Source of the DNA: Pseudomonadota bacterium
GTDB taxonomy: Bacteria > Pseudomonadota > Gammaproteobacteria > Acidiferrobacterales > UBA6901
DNA length: 64,000 nucleotides
Direction of reading: 5' to 3'
NCBI GenBank assembly: GCA_021819085.1
Contig: JAKASJ010000012.1
Span: 20,242 to 84,241 of the forward strand
Shown: positions 56,625 to 64,000 of the stretch, in pieces
Layout of the letters: each line of letters starts with the position of its first letter
Numbering within the stretch: position 1 is the stretch's first letter
Made by a program: the position numbers and the translations under genes
Notes under the pieces: model-generated
What the model was told of the DNA's origin: nothing
Seen by the model: the letters and a program-made list of their open reading frames with translations, nothing else
The model's database searches: none

Positions 56625-59600
56625 TCACTGTGCAACCATCTCCAGCGCCTCTTCCACGTCCACCGCAACGAGCCGGGACACGCCCGGCTCCGACATGGTG
56701 ACACCCACCAGCAATTCGGCTATCTCCATGCTGATTTTGTTGTGGGTAATATAAATGAGCTGGGTCTTCTCCGACAGAGCCTTGAGCATCTCCGAGTAAC
56801 GCACCACGTTGGCGTCGTCGAGTGGCGCATCGACCTCGTCGAGCAGGCAGAACGGTGCCGGATTGAGCTCGAACAGCGCGAACAGCAGAGAAACCGCAGT
56901 AAGGGCCTTTTCCCCGCCCGACAGCAGATGAATCGTGCTGTTGCGCTTGCCGGGGGGCCGCGCCATGACGCGCACGCCGCTCTCGAGCAACTCTTCGCCA
57001 ACAAGCTCCAGGTATGCCTGACCGCCTCCGAACAGGCGCGGAAACAGCACCTGGAATCCGCTGTTCACCTTGTCGAAGGTTTCGCGGAAGCGCGTACGGG
57101 TCTCGCGGTCGATCTTGCGGATGGCATCCTCGAGGGTCGCGAGCGCCTGGGAAAGATCCTCATACTGCTTGTCCAGATATCCCTTGCGCTCGGACTGCTC
57201 CCGGAATTCCTCTACCGCGCCCATGTTGGGGGGGCCAAGGCGCTCGATCTTCCTCGCCAGTTCATCGAGGCGCTGCTGCCACAGATCCTCGCTGGCCTCT
57301 TCCGGAAGTTCGCGTAGCACTTCCTCGATTGCAAGTCCCGCGCCGGTCTCATCAAGCTGTTCCACGACCGTGTCACGCCGCACCGCCAGCCCCTCGCGCA
57401 CCCTGCGCTCGCCTTCCAGCGACTCACGGGCCTCATTGATCCGCTGTTCCTGCTGGCTGCGGGTCTGATGCTGTTCGCGCGCCGCCGCCTCCAGGTCGAC
57501 AACGAGCTGGCGCACCTGGCTCAGCCGGCCTTCGATCTCGATGCGCTTGTCGAGCGCACGCTGCAGGCGCGCACCCAACTCCTCCTCAGGCTGTTCGTCC
57601 CGCGACAGCACCTCTTCCAGGTTGCGCCGGCGATCCGCCAAGTGACTGAGCTGGCTGTCGAGACGCTCGATGCTCTGGCGGATGGTTTCGAATTCGGTCT
57701 GCATGCGCTGGAGGTCGATCTCGAGCTTGTGCAGCGAATCATTGGCTGCCGCGGCCCGCGCGCGCGCTTCGTCGGATCGGGCACGACACAGGTCACGCTG
57801 TTCAGTTAGCGTGCGCCGGTGCGCTTCCAGCGCTTCTCCGTTCCGGGTGGCCGCTTGCAGCAGTTGTTGTGCAGACTCGAGTTCAGCCTCGCCGTGCTGA
57901 AGCTGCTGTGCCAGCTCGCCCTGTTCGCCCGCGATCTGCTGGTGCCGCTCCTGAAGCTGGGCCATCCTGGCCTCCTTGTGTCCCAGCCGGGAGTGGGCGG
58001 CGGCGCGCTCACGGTTATATTCATTCAGGTCCCGGCGGCGTTGCTGCCGCTGCTGCTCAAGTTCTGCGAGCCGCCCCTGCGTATCGGCAAGAACCGATTT
58101 CGACTCCTCCAGCTCGCTGCGCAGCGTACCCAGGGCGGCCTCGAGACCTTCGATCTCGCGCTCGCGCCCGATCATCCCCGCACGCGTGCTGTCCTTGTCG
58201 GTGACTGCCATCCAGTTCCGCCCGAGCCAGACCCCGCAACGGGTCACAACGGACTCCTGGGGAAGCAGGCCGGCGCGCAAGGCCAGCGCCTCGTCCAGGG
58301 TGTCGGCGGCATATATGCCGGAGAGCAGCGCACTGACATCCGTACGTGCGCGCACCTTGTCGAGCAGCAACGGGCGCGCTGCCGTCGAACCGGAACCCGC
58401 CGACGGCGGCACCGTTTCCAGCACCGTCAGCTCCGCCCCCCTGAGTTCCGCGAGATCAGCCGCCAGCGCGTCGAGGCGCGGCACACATACTGCGGTGAGA
58501 TCGGCGCCGAGCACACGCTCCACCGCCGGTTCCCAGCCCGACTCGACGTCGAGCATGCCTGCAAGCCGCGGCGCCGCGGTGAGCGAGCGGCCAGCGAGCC
58601 ATTCATTCAGTGCCACGTCATGCTTGCCGAGCGCCGCCGCCTGCAGTTCGCTCAGACTGGCCAGGCGTGCCTCGGCGGTCTGGATCCGCCCGCGCACTTC
58701 CTCCAAACGCGCCGTGCAACCATCGCTGTCGGCGCGCAGCTGCCGAATGCGCGTCTCGACGTCCTCGAGTTCGCGCTCACGCGCTTCGTGGATGCGGTCG
58801 CGCTCGATCACATCGCTGCGCAGCTGCACGACGTCATCGGCACCAACCTCGCGCTCGATGGCGTCGGTTTCTTCCCGCAGGCGCGCCTGGCGTTGCCTGA
58901 GCTGGGCGATCTGCTCATTCAGGCTTACGATGCGCGCGCCCTGAATGTCACGCACCCGTTCCTGCTCGGCAGCGGTTTGGCCGAACTGCTCCCACTCACC
59001 CTGCCATTGCTGCATGGCCTGTTCCGCGGACACCAGGGCCTCGGCTGCCTCGGAGCGCTCGCGCCGGCGTTCCTCCAGCAGCGGCGCCGCAGTATCGAGT
59101 TCCTGCTGCAGCACCTCCATGCGGCTGGTGTCATCCTGCCGGTGGCGGTTCGCCTCCGCCCAGGACTGATTGAGCTGCTCCTGCTCGCGCAGGCGCTGCT
59201 GGCGCGTATCGCGTGCGTGCTGAATCGACTGCTCGATGGCATCAACCTCCGATCCGGCCGCGTAGCGCTCCGCCTGAACGCTGTTGAAATGGTCTCCGGC
59301 CTCGGTCTGCTGCACCCGCAGCTGCTCCATCGCCGTCTCGGACGCCCGCAGCTCCGCGATCAACCCCTCAAGGGCGGTTTCCTGGGAAGCAAGCGACATG
59401 TCGTGCTGGCGCAAATGCTCGTCGAGATTGCGCCAGCGCAAGCCATGCAATTGCGCACGCAGCAGCCGCTCGTCCTGCTTCAATTCCTTGTATTTCTGGG
59501 TGACTCGCGCCTGGCGCTGCAGACGCTGCAGCTGGGTGTCGAGCTCTTTGCGGATATCCTCCACACGCGCAAGGTTTTCACGGGTGTGCTTGATGCGGTT

Positions 59601-60143
59601 CTCGGTTTCGCGCCGCCGCTCCTTGTAACGCGAAACGCCGGCGGCCTCCTCGAAAAAGGAGCGAAGGTCCTCCGGCTTGGATTCGATGATGCGCGTAACG
59701 GCGTTCTGCTCGAGAATCGAGTAGGAATGCGGGCCGAGGCCGGTGCCGAGAAACAGATCGGTGATGTCCTTGCGGCGGCATCTGGTGCGGTTCAGGAAAT
59801 AGTCCGACTGGCCGTCGCGACCCGCTTCCCGCCGGATCGAAATCTCGGCGTAGGAAGCGTACTGTCCGGGCGCCCCGCCGTCGCTGTTGTCGAAGATCAG
59901 TTCCACCGACGCCTTTCCGACCGCCTTGCGCGCCGTCGAACCGCTGAAGATGACATCGGCCATGGTGTCTCCGCGCAAATGCTTGGCGGAACTCTCGCCC
60001 ATCACCCAGCGTACCGCATCGATGATATTGGACTTGCCGCACCCGTTGGGGCCGACGATGCCGATGAGACTGCCCGATACCGGGATGGAAATGGGATCCA
60101 CGAAAGACTTGAATCCCGAAAGCTTGATTTTCTTGAGGCGCAT
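56625..60143 (-). CDS. smc: chromosome partition protein SMC
   Basis: 1172 residues. The N-terminal ATPase half has Walker A GPNGCGKSNII (about residue 31-41) and 'FFEEAAGVSRYKERRRETE'. Two long coiled coils surround the hinge (about 510-640). The C-terminal half has the signature LLSGGEKALTAVSLLFA and Walker B CLLDEVDAPLDDANV. It organises the chromosome with ScpA and ScpB. The antisense frame is also long, as usual for GC-rich smc. Confidence 0.97.
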   Translation of the reverse strand: MRLKKIKLSGFKSFVDPISIPVSGSLIGIVGPNGCGKSNIIDAVRWVMGESSAKHLRGDTMADVIFSGSTARKAVGKASVELIFDNSDGGAPGQYASYAEISIRREAGRDGQSDYFLNRTRCRRKDITDLFLGTGLGPHSYSILEQNAVTRIIESKPEDLRSFFEEAAGVSRYKERRRETENRIKHTRENLARVEDIRKELDTQLQRLQRQARVTQKYKELKQDERLLRAQLHGLRWRNLDEHLRQHDMSLASQETALEGLIAELRASETAMEQLRVQQTEAGDHFNSVQAERYAAGSEVDAIEQSIQHARDTRQQRLREQEQLNQSWAEANRHRQDDTSRMEVLQQELDTAAPLLEERRRERSEAAEALVSAEQAMQQWQGEWEQFGQTAAEQERVRDIQGARIVSLNEQIAQLRQRQARLREETDAIEREVGADDVVQLRSDVIERDRIHEARERELEDVETRIRQLRADSDGCTARLEEVRGRIQTAEARLASLSELQAAALGKHDVALNEWLAGRSLTAAPRLAGMLDVESGWEPAVERVLGADLTAVCVPRLDALAADLAELRGAELTVLETVPPSAGSGSTAARPLLLDKVRARTDVSALLSGIYAADTLDEALALRAGLLPQESVVTRCGVWLGRNWMAVTDKDSTRAGMIGREREIEGLEAALGTLRSELEESKSVLADTQGRLAELEQQRQQRRRDLNEYNRERAAAHSRLGHKEARMAQLQERHQQIAGEQGELAQQLQHGEAELESAQQLLQAATRNGEALEAHRRTLTEQRDLCRARSDEARARAAAANDSLHKLEIDLQRMQTEFETIRQSIERLDSQLSHLADRRRNLEEVLSRDEQPEEELGARLQRALDKRIEIEGRLSQVRQLVVDLEAAAREQHQTRSQQEQRINEARESLEGERRVREGLAVRRDTVVEQLDETGAGLAIEEVLRELPEEASEDLWQQRLDELARKIERLGPPNMGAVEEFREQSERKGYLDKQYEDLSQALATLEDAIRKIDRETRTRFRETFDKVNSGFQVLFPRLFGGGQAYLELVGEELLESGVRVMARPPGKRNSTIHLLSGGEKALTAVSLLFALFELNPAPFCLLDEVDAPLDDANVVRYSEMLKALSEKTQLIYITHNKISMEIAELLVGVTMSEPGVSRLVAVDVEEALEMVAQ

Positions 60144-60210
60144 TAAGTTTATGGATAGGTTACAATTTTCATCGGCTAAGGATGCACAACGCTAGCATAC
60201 GGGATTCAAA

Positions 60211-62181
60211 ATGCCTACCCAACCAAGCAAGCAGTTGGAGACGTTCGCAAACCCCAATCCGGAACGGGATTATACCATCCAGATCCGGATACCAGAGTTT
60301 ACCTGTCTGTGTCCGAAGACCGGACAGCCGGACTTTGCCACCTTGTACCTCGACTACATTCCCGACCGCAAGTGCATCGAACTCAAGTCTCTCAAGCTTT
60401 ACATCTGGTCGTTCCGCAACGAAGGCGCCTTTCACGAGGCAGTCACCAACTCCATTCTGGACGACCTGGTCACGGCCACGATGCCGCGCTACATGCGGCT
60501 GCGTGCCAAATTCTACGTGCGCGGCGGCATTTATACGACAGTCGTGGTCGAACATCGGAAACCCGGCTGGACACCGCCAGCCCAGCCGCCGGAACCGGAA
60601 GCCCGACCGCAGCCTGCTGAACCGCCGGCACCCGCCCGGCGCACGGATTCGCACCCGGAAACCTCAGCGGCGACGCCAATCGCTCCCGGCAAGGCCCTGG
60701 ACAGCACCAACGGCCGATCCGGAAGCGGGCGCTTCCGGATGCTTCCACGCGAACGCCGCGCTCAGCCGCGAGCGGTCACAGGGCTGGGCGAACCGGAACC
60801 CGAACCGCCTCCGGCCGCAGCCCGCACGGCTGACAAGGACGTTGCAGCGAAGGGCAGCCGGAAGGGTGTATCCCCCAAAACCGCCGACACCGCCGATACC
60901 GGCATCTACGTGGGCATCGACCTCGGCACCACGGGCTGCCGCGCACTGGCCATCGATGCGCACGGCACGCTGCTCTCCCATGCTGACGCCGCCATCCCGA
61001 TGCCATCCCGAAGCGATGGCCAGGTCACGCAAGACCCTGGAACCTGGTGGACCGCCGCGAACGCGGCTTTGAGGATGCTGGCAAAGCGCATCGACGCGGG
61101 ACGGGTCCGTGCCATTGCGGTGGACGCGACCTCCGGCACGCTGCTGCTGTGCAATGGAACGGGTGTGCCCACGACTCCGGCGCTGATGTACAACGATGCC
61201 CGCGCCTTGGCCGAGGCAGAAAGGATCCTGCCGCTCGCCGGGGCCGGCAGCGGGGTCCAGGGGGCGACAAGCAGCCTGGCCAAACTGCTGTGGTTCCATG
61301 AACAGGGCATCCCCGAGAATTCCGCCCACGCCATGCATCAGGCCGACTGGATCGCCGGAAAACTCACAGGCACCTGGGGGCACAGCGATTACAACAACTG
61401 CCTGAAGCTCGGCTACGATGCGGAACGCCGCCAGTGGCCGGACTGGATCGGCCGCCTCGACATCAACACCGATCTGCTACCCGACGTACATTCCCCCGGC
61501 GAGGTCATTGCTCCGGTCAGCGGCGAGATTGCCGATGCATTTGGTTTCCCGCGCGACGCCGTCGTGGTCGCCGGAACAACCGACGGGGTTGCGGCGTTTC
61601 TCGCCGCCGGAGGCAGCGACAGCGGCGATGCAGTAACGTCCCTGGGATCGACACTGGTCCTGAAGCTGCTTTCCGACAGACCTGTCTTCTCCGCCGAACA
61701 CGGCGTATACAGCCATCGCCTCGGTGATCGCTGGCTGGTCGGAGGCGCATCCAACAGCGGTGGAGCGACCCTTCTTCAGTACTTTCAGATCGAGCAGCTG
61801 CGCGAGATGACGCCGCTTCTGGACCCCGAAAACCTGACGGGTCTGGATTACTATCCCCTGCCCGATGTCGGCGAGCGGTTTCCGGTCAATGATCCGGACA
61901 TGATCGCCAAACTCGAACCCTTGCCCGGCGACAGCGTGACTTTCTTTCAGGCCATGCTGGAAGGCATGGCGCGCATCGAGGCGCAGGGCTACAGCCTGCT
62001 GCACACCCTGGGTGGCCCCGAAGTGCGCGCCATCCGCACGACCGGGGGCGGAAGCCGGAATACCGGCTGGCAGCGGATCCGGGAGCGAATCCTCGGCGTC
62101 CCGCTGATCAAGCCGCGCTCGGAACTCGCGGCCTTCGGCAGCGCACTGCTGGCGGCCGGTATTTTCCAGAAATCTGTTTGA
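60211..62181 (+). CDS. queF: QueF (preQ0 reductase) fused to a D-ribulokinase-like FGGY kinase
   Basis: 656 residues in one open frame. Residues 1-117 are a unimodular QueF: Cys34 and Asp41 in [22 protein letters not shown] (57-66), and FHE (74-76) are the active-site set, which reduces preQ0 to preQ1 with NADPH. Residues about 118-230 are a Pro/Ala/Arg-rich linker. Residues 231-656 are an FGGY kinase: GIDLGTTG (Asp237), [11 protein letters not shown], catalytic Asp458 in [10 protein letters not shown], '[14 protein letters not shown]' and '[12 protein letters not shown]'. It closely follows the pattern of cyanobacterial/plant D-ribulokinase, including HQADW, DYNN.LK.GYD and [14 protein letters not shown]. 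No stop or ribosome site separates the parts. I know no such fusion. Confidence 0.9.
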   Translation: MPTQPSKQLETFANPNPERDYTIQIRIPEFTCLCPKTGQPDFATLYLDYIPDRKCIELKSLKLYIWSFRNEGAFHEAVTNSILDDLVTATMPRYMRLRAKFYVRGGIYTTVVVEHRKPGWTPPAQPPEPEARPQPAEPPAPARRTDSHPETSAATPIAPGKALDSTNGRSGSGRFRMLPRERRAQPRAVTGLGEPEPEPPPAAARTADKDVAAKGSRKGVSPKTADTADTGIYVGIDLGTTGCRALAIDAHGTLLSHADAAIPMPSRSDGQVTQDPGTWWTAANAALRMLAKRIDAGRVRAIAVDATSGTLLLCNGTGVPTTPALMYNDARALAEAERILPLAGAGSGVQGATSSLAKLLWFHEQGIPENSAHAMHQADWIAGKLTGTWGHSDYNNCLKLGYDAERRQWPDWIGRLDINTDLLPDVHSPGEVIAPVSGEIADAFGFPRDAVVVAGTTDGVAAFLAAGGSDSGDAVTSLGSTLVLKLLSDRPVFSAEHGVYSHRLGDRWLVGGASNSGGATLLQYFQIEQLREMTPLLDPENLTGLDYYPLPDVGERFPVNDPDMIAKLEPLPGDSVTFFQAMLEGMARIEAQGYSLLHTLGGPEVRAIRTTGGGSRNTGWQRIRERILGVPLIKPRSELAAFGSALLAAGIFQKSV

Positions 62182-62398
62182 TATCAAACGGTTGATATCT
62201 TCTGGCAAGACAGAGTCCACACGCCGAAAGTACAAGCCAATACCTAAGATAAGGGGACGCGCCGAGGCTCTGAGGTACCGATATTCGGATCCTGCTGCCG
62301 GCAGCCCACACTGCTGATATCCCTGCTATTGTTCATAAGGATGGGCAGGGAAGTTTCGGTACAATCACAACAGCGGATCCTAACCGGCTATCGATAAT

Positions 62399-63694
62399 AT
62401 GAATAAATCGGCCCCAGCCATTCCGGGCGCAAGCGCCCGCCCGCTCGATCTGCTGACCGGACTCGAGACGCGCGCAACGTTCCGGGAACTTATCGAATCG
62501 GAAATATCGGACAGCCGCCAGGGCAACCGCCAGATCGGACTGATCATGCTCGATCTTGACCGGTTCAAGGTCATCAATTACGGCTACAGCGAGCGCTGCG
62601 GCGACCTGCTCATCCAGAATGTCAGTGCCCTCATCTCACGGATGCTTGGCGAGAACGGTCAGGTCGGGCGCTGGGGTGGACAGGAATTCCTGTGCATCCT
62701 CCCCGGTGCCGGTCGCGAAGCCACAGACAACGCGGCCGAACGACTGCGCCAGGCCATCGAGTCCATGACCCTGATGGCGGACGGCTACGAAATCCACGCG
62801 TCCGCGAGCTTCGGCACTGCCTGTTTCCCGGAGGACGCCGGTGATGCCGCGCAGCTGATCGCGGCCTGCGGCGCTGCGATGTATCAGGCCAAGAACAGCG
62901 GGCGCAACCGCGTGATCCACGCCGATCCCCTCCATGGGCAGGTATTCGGCCTCGGCAAGCTGCTGGACTCGGCACTGCGCGAGCACCGGGTGATTCCGGC
63001 CTATCAACCCATCGTCGACATGAACAGCGGTTCAATCGTAGCCGAAGAGGCGCTGGCGCGTGTCGTCAATGCCGACAAGTCTCTGCTCGCGGCCGAATGT
63101 TTCATCGAAGCCGCACGCCAGCTCCAGGTGACCTACCAGATCGACCGCGCCATCATCACAAGCACGATCGACCACTGCGTTCAGCAGCTGTCCACGAATC
63201 CGCAGATGGCCCATTTCGTCAACATCTCCGGAAATCTGCTGCACCATCCAAAAGTGGTAAGTGAAATCCTCGATTTGGCGCGCAGCCGCTGTCTGGCCTG
63301 CGGCGATCTGATCGGAGCCACCAAACCGCTGGTGATCGAGATCACCGAACGCGAACTGCTGCACGATCTGGACGCGACGCGCAACATGCTGCGGCCGTTC
63401 CTCGACTTCGGATTGCGGCTGGCACTGGACGACTTCGGCAGCGGCTACTCCTCGTTCAAGTACCTCGCCGACCTGCCGTTTTCTTTCGTGAAGATCGAGG
63501 GTACGCTCATCCAGAGAATCAGGGAAAAGCGGGTGCGCACGATCGTGCAGGGCATACAGAAGGCGGCTTCCGACCTCGGCCTGATTACCGTGGCGGAATT
63601 CGTCGAGAGCGAGGAAGTAGCAACACTCGTCCACGCCATCGGAGTGGACTGGGCCCAGGGGTATTACTACGGACTGCCGGAGCTCGCCACCTGA
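62399..63694 (+). CDS. GGDEF-EAL cyclic-di-GMP protein with degenerate GGDEF
   Basis: 431 residues, cytoplasmic, without sensor domain. The GGDEF domain (about 15-175) has GGQEF (residues 93-97) in place of GGDEF/GGEEF, so the metal/catalytic acid is missing. The EAL domain (about 185-431) keeps E217-A-L, Asn in HFVNISG, Glu in VIEITE, DDFG, the Lys in FVKIEG, and Glu in AEFVES. It should therefore be a phosphodiesterase with the GGDEF part for GTP sensing or dimerisation. It follows a 217-base gap. Confidence 0.9.
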   Translation: MNKSAPAIPGASARPLDLLTGLETRATFRELIESEISDSRQGNRQIGLIMLDLDRFKVINYGYSERCGDLLIQNVSALISRMLGENGQVGRWGGQEFLCILPGAGREATDNAAERLRQAIESMTLMADGYEIHASASFGTACFPEDAGDAAQLIAACGAAMYQAKNSGRNRVIHADPLHGQVFGLGKLLDSALREHRVIPAYQPIVDMNSGSIVAEEALARVVNADKSLLAAECFIEAARQLQVTYQIDRAIITSTIDHCVQQLSTNPQMAHFVNISGNLLHHPKVVSEILDLARSRCLACGDLIGATKPLVIEITERELLHDLDATRNMLRPFLDFGLRLALDDFGSGYSSFKYLADLPFSFVKIEGTLIQRIREKRVRTIVQGIQKAASDLGLITVAEFVESEEVATLVHAIGVDWAQGYYYGLPELAT

Positions 63695-63801
63695 TCCCGG
63701 GTACCGGGAAAGCGGCGGCGCCCCGATCCATCGTGCCTTGCGTCTGTGCCGGAAATGCTGCCCGCAACGACAGCACTATGACGGCAAGCAGCTGAAGCGG
63801 C

Positions 63802-63821
63802 GCCGCCGGCGCACCGGCGGC
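63802..63821. terminator. GC-rich hairpin between convergent genes
   Basis: The perfect stem GCCGCCGG-CGCA-CCGGCGGC lies between the GGDEF-EAL gene and soxZ. There is no T-run on either side. It is the third palindrome of this kind at a convergent junction in the window. Confidence 0.4.
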
Positions 63822-63839
63822 TTCCACCTCTCGGGGAGA

Positions 63840-64000
63840 CTAGCCCACTACGGCCTTCGCCGCGCCGGTCTCACCCTTGTTGTCGTGCCAGGCGACACTC
63901 ACCGTATCTCCGCTCTTCGGACCCTTGACGAGCACGCCAAGGAGCGGGTCCTTGGAGATGGCCACACTGAGGTCGGCCTCGGCCACGGGGCGGCCGTTGA
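63840..64000 (-). CDS. soxZ: sulfur oxidation protein SoxZ, C-terminal end (rest outside window)
   Basis: The 53 codons visible on the minus strand read NGRPVAEADLSVAISKDPLL and then VKGPKSGDTVSVAWHDNKGE before the end. SoxZ typically has '..G..V..A.....S.NP.L.F...G.K.GD.I.V.W.DNKG....'. The remainder lies beyond base 64000. SoxZ with SoxY carries the sulfur substrate in thiosulfate oxidation. Similarity is good but short, so the call is a little open. Confidence 0.75.
   Translation of the reverse strand, partial: NGRPVAEADLSVAISKDPLLGVLVKGPKSGDTVSVAWHDNKGETGAAKAVVG

Noticed and set aside
57819..60146. Long plus-strand reading frame opposite smc
   Set aside because: It is the mirror of a GC-rich coding sequence; the smc protein on the minus strand has all family motifs, while the plus frame has none.
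60144..60210. preQ1 riboswitch before the queF fusion
   Set aside because: The 67 bases are too short and show none of the pseudoknot or A-rich tail features that I would expect.

Overview
The window is about 64 kb of GC-rich, densely coded bacterial chromosome. Gene content points to a gammaproteobacterium: the runs smc-zipA-ligA, rpsP-rimM-trmD-rplS, and PHP phosphoesterase-yciO-M50 protease-trpS-scpA-scpB-rluB are typical of that class. A cytochrome c4 / short-chain dehydrogenase / bc1 complex / HiPIP cluster resembles the pet operons of acidophilic iron oxidisers such as Acidithiobacillus ferrooxidans. Rhodanese, TusA and a SoxZ end fit a sulfur (and perhaps iron) oxidising chemolithotroph. 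Relatives like Acidiferrobacter or Acidihalobacter are plausible, but this is inference from gene content only.

Layout. 1-5.9 kb: end of a CnoX-like co-chaperone, a secreted cupredoxin, small membrane proteins, an esterase, QueD, a two-domain rhodanese and a host-attachment family protein. 6-11.8 kb: aminotransferase, CbbY-like phosphatase, dksA (with promoter and terminator), a dihydroorotase-family enzyme, DedA and xerD. 11.9-15.7 kb: a secreted helical-repeat protein and the ribosomal/tRNA-modification operon rpsP-rimM-trmD-rplS (minus strand). 16.1-18.3 kb: a chalcone-isomerase-like secreted protein with a complete IS1182-type element inserted in its stop codon. 18.4-25.7 kb: a DMT transporter with a histidine-rich tail, a decayed spot (VapC toxin fragment plus 3' half of a tRNA-Asn-like gene), an S41 peptidase, an MFS exporter, tusA, a 9-bp tandem repeat, a 53-residue membrane protein and pgl. 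25.7-26.8 kb: a decayed gnd (6-phosphogluconate dehydrogenase) pseudogene directly upstream of pgl. 27.4-30.3 kb: an NtrB/NtrC-type two-component system. 31-38.8 kb: FAD oxidoreductase, tandem DUF488 genes, a good sigma-54 promoter match, then cycA-sdrA-petABC-hip. 38.9-43.4 kb: HIT, PEBP, MlaA, MobA, flavodoxin-fold reductase, GNAT. 42.9-49.8 kb: the long minus-strand housekeeping run. 49.9-52.7 kb: a hypothetical gene, yciB, yciI, bolA and a PpiC-type isomerase. 52.8-60.1 kb: ligA, zipA, smc. 60.2-64 kb: a QueF/ribulokinase fusion, a GGDEF-EAL protein with a degenerate GGQEF site, and the 3' end of soxZ.

The most unusual item is the 656-residue protein at 60211-62181. It joins a complete-looking preQ0 reductase (QueF) through a roughly 110-residue Pro/Ala-rich linker to a complete-looking FGGY kinase of the cyanobacterial/plant D-ribulokinase type. 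Second are the traces of decay and rearrangement: the gnd pseudogene beside intact pgl, and the VapC/tRNA remnant. Third is the possible link between the NtrC-type regulator and the sigma-54-like promoter ahead of the respiratory cluster.
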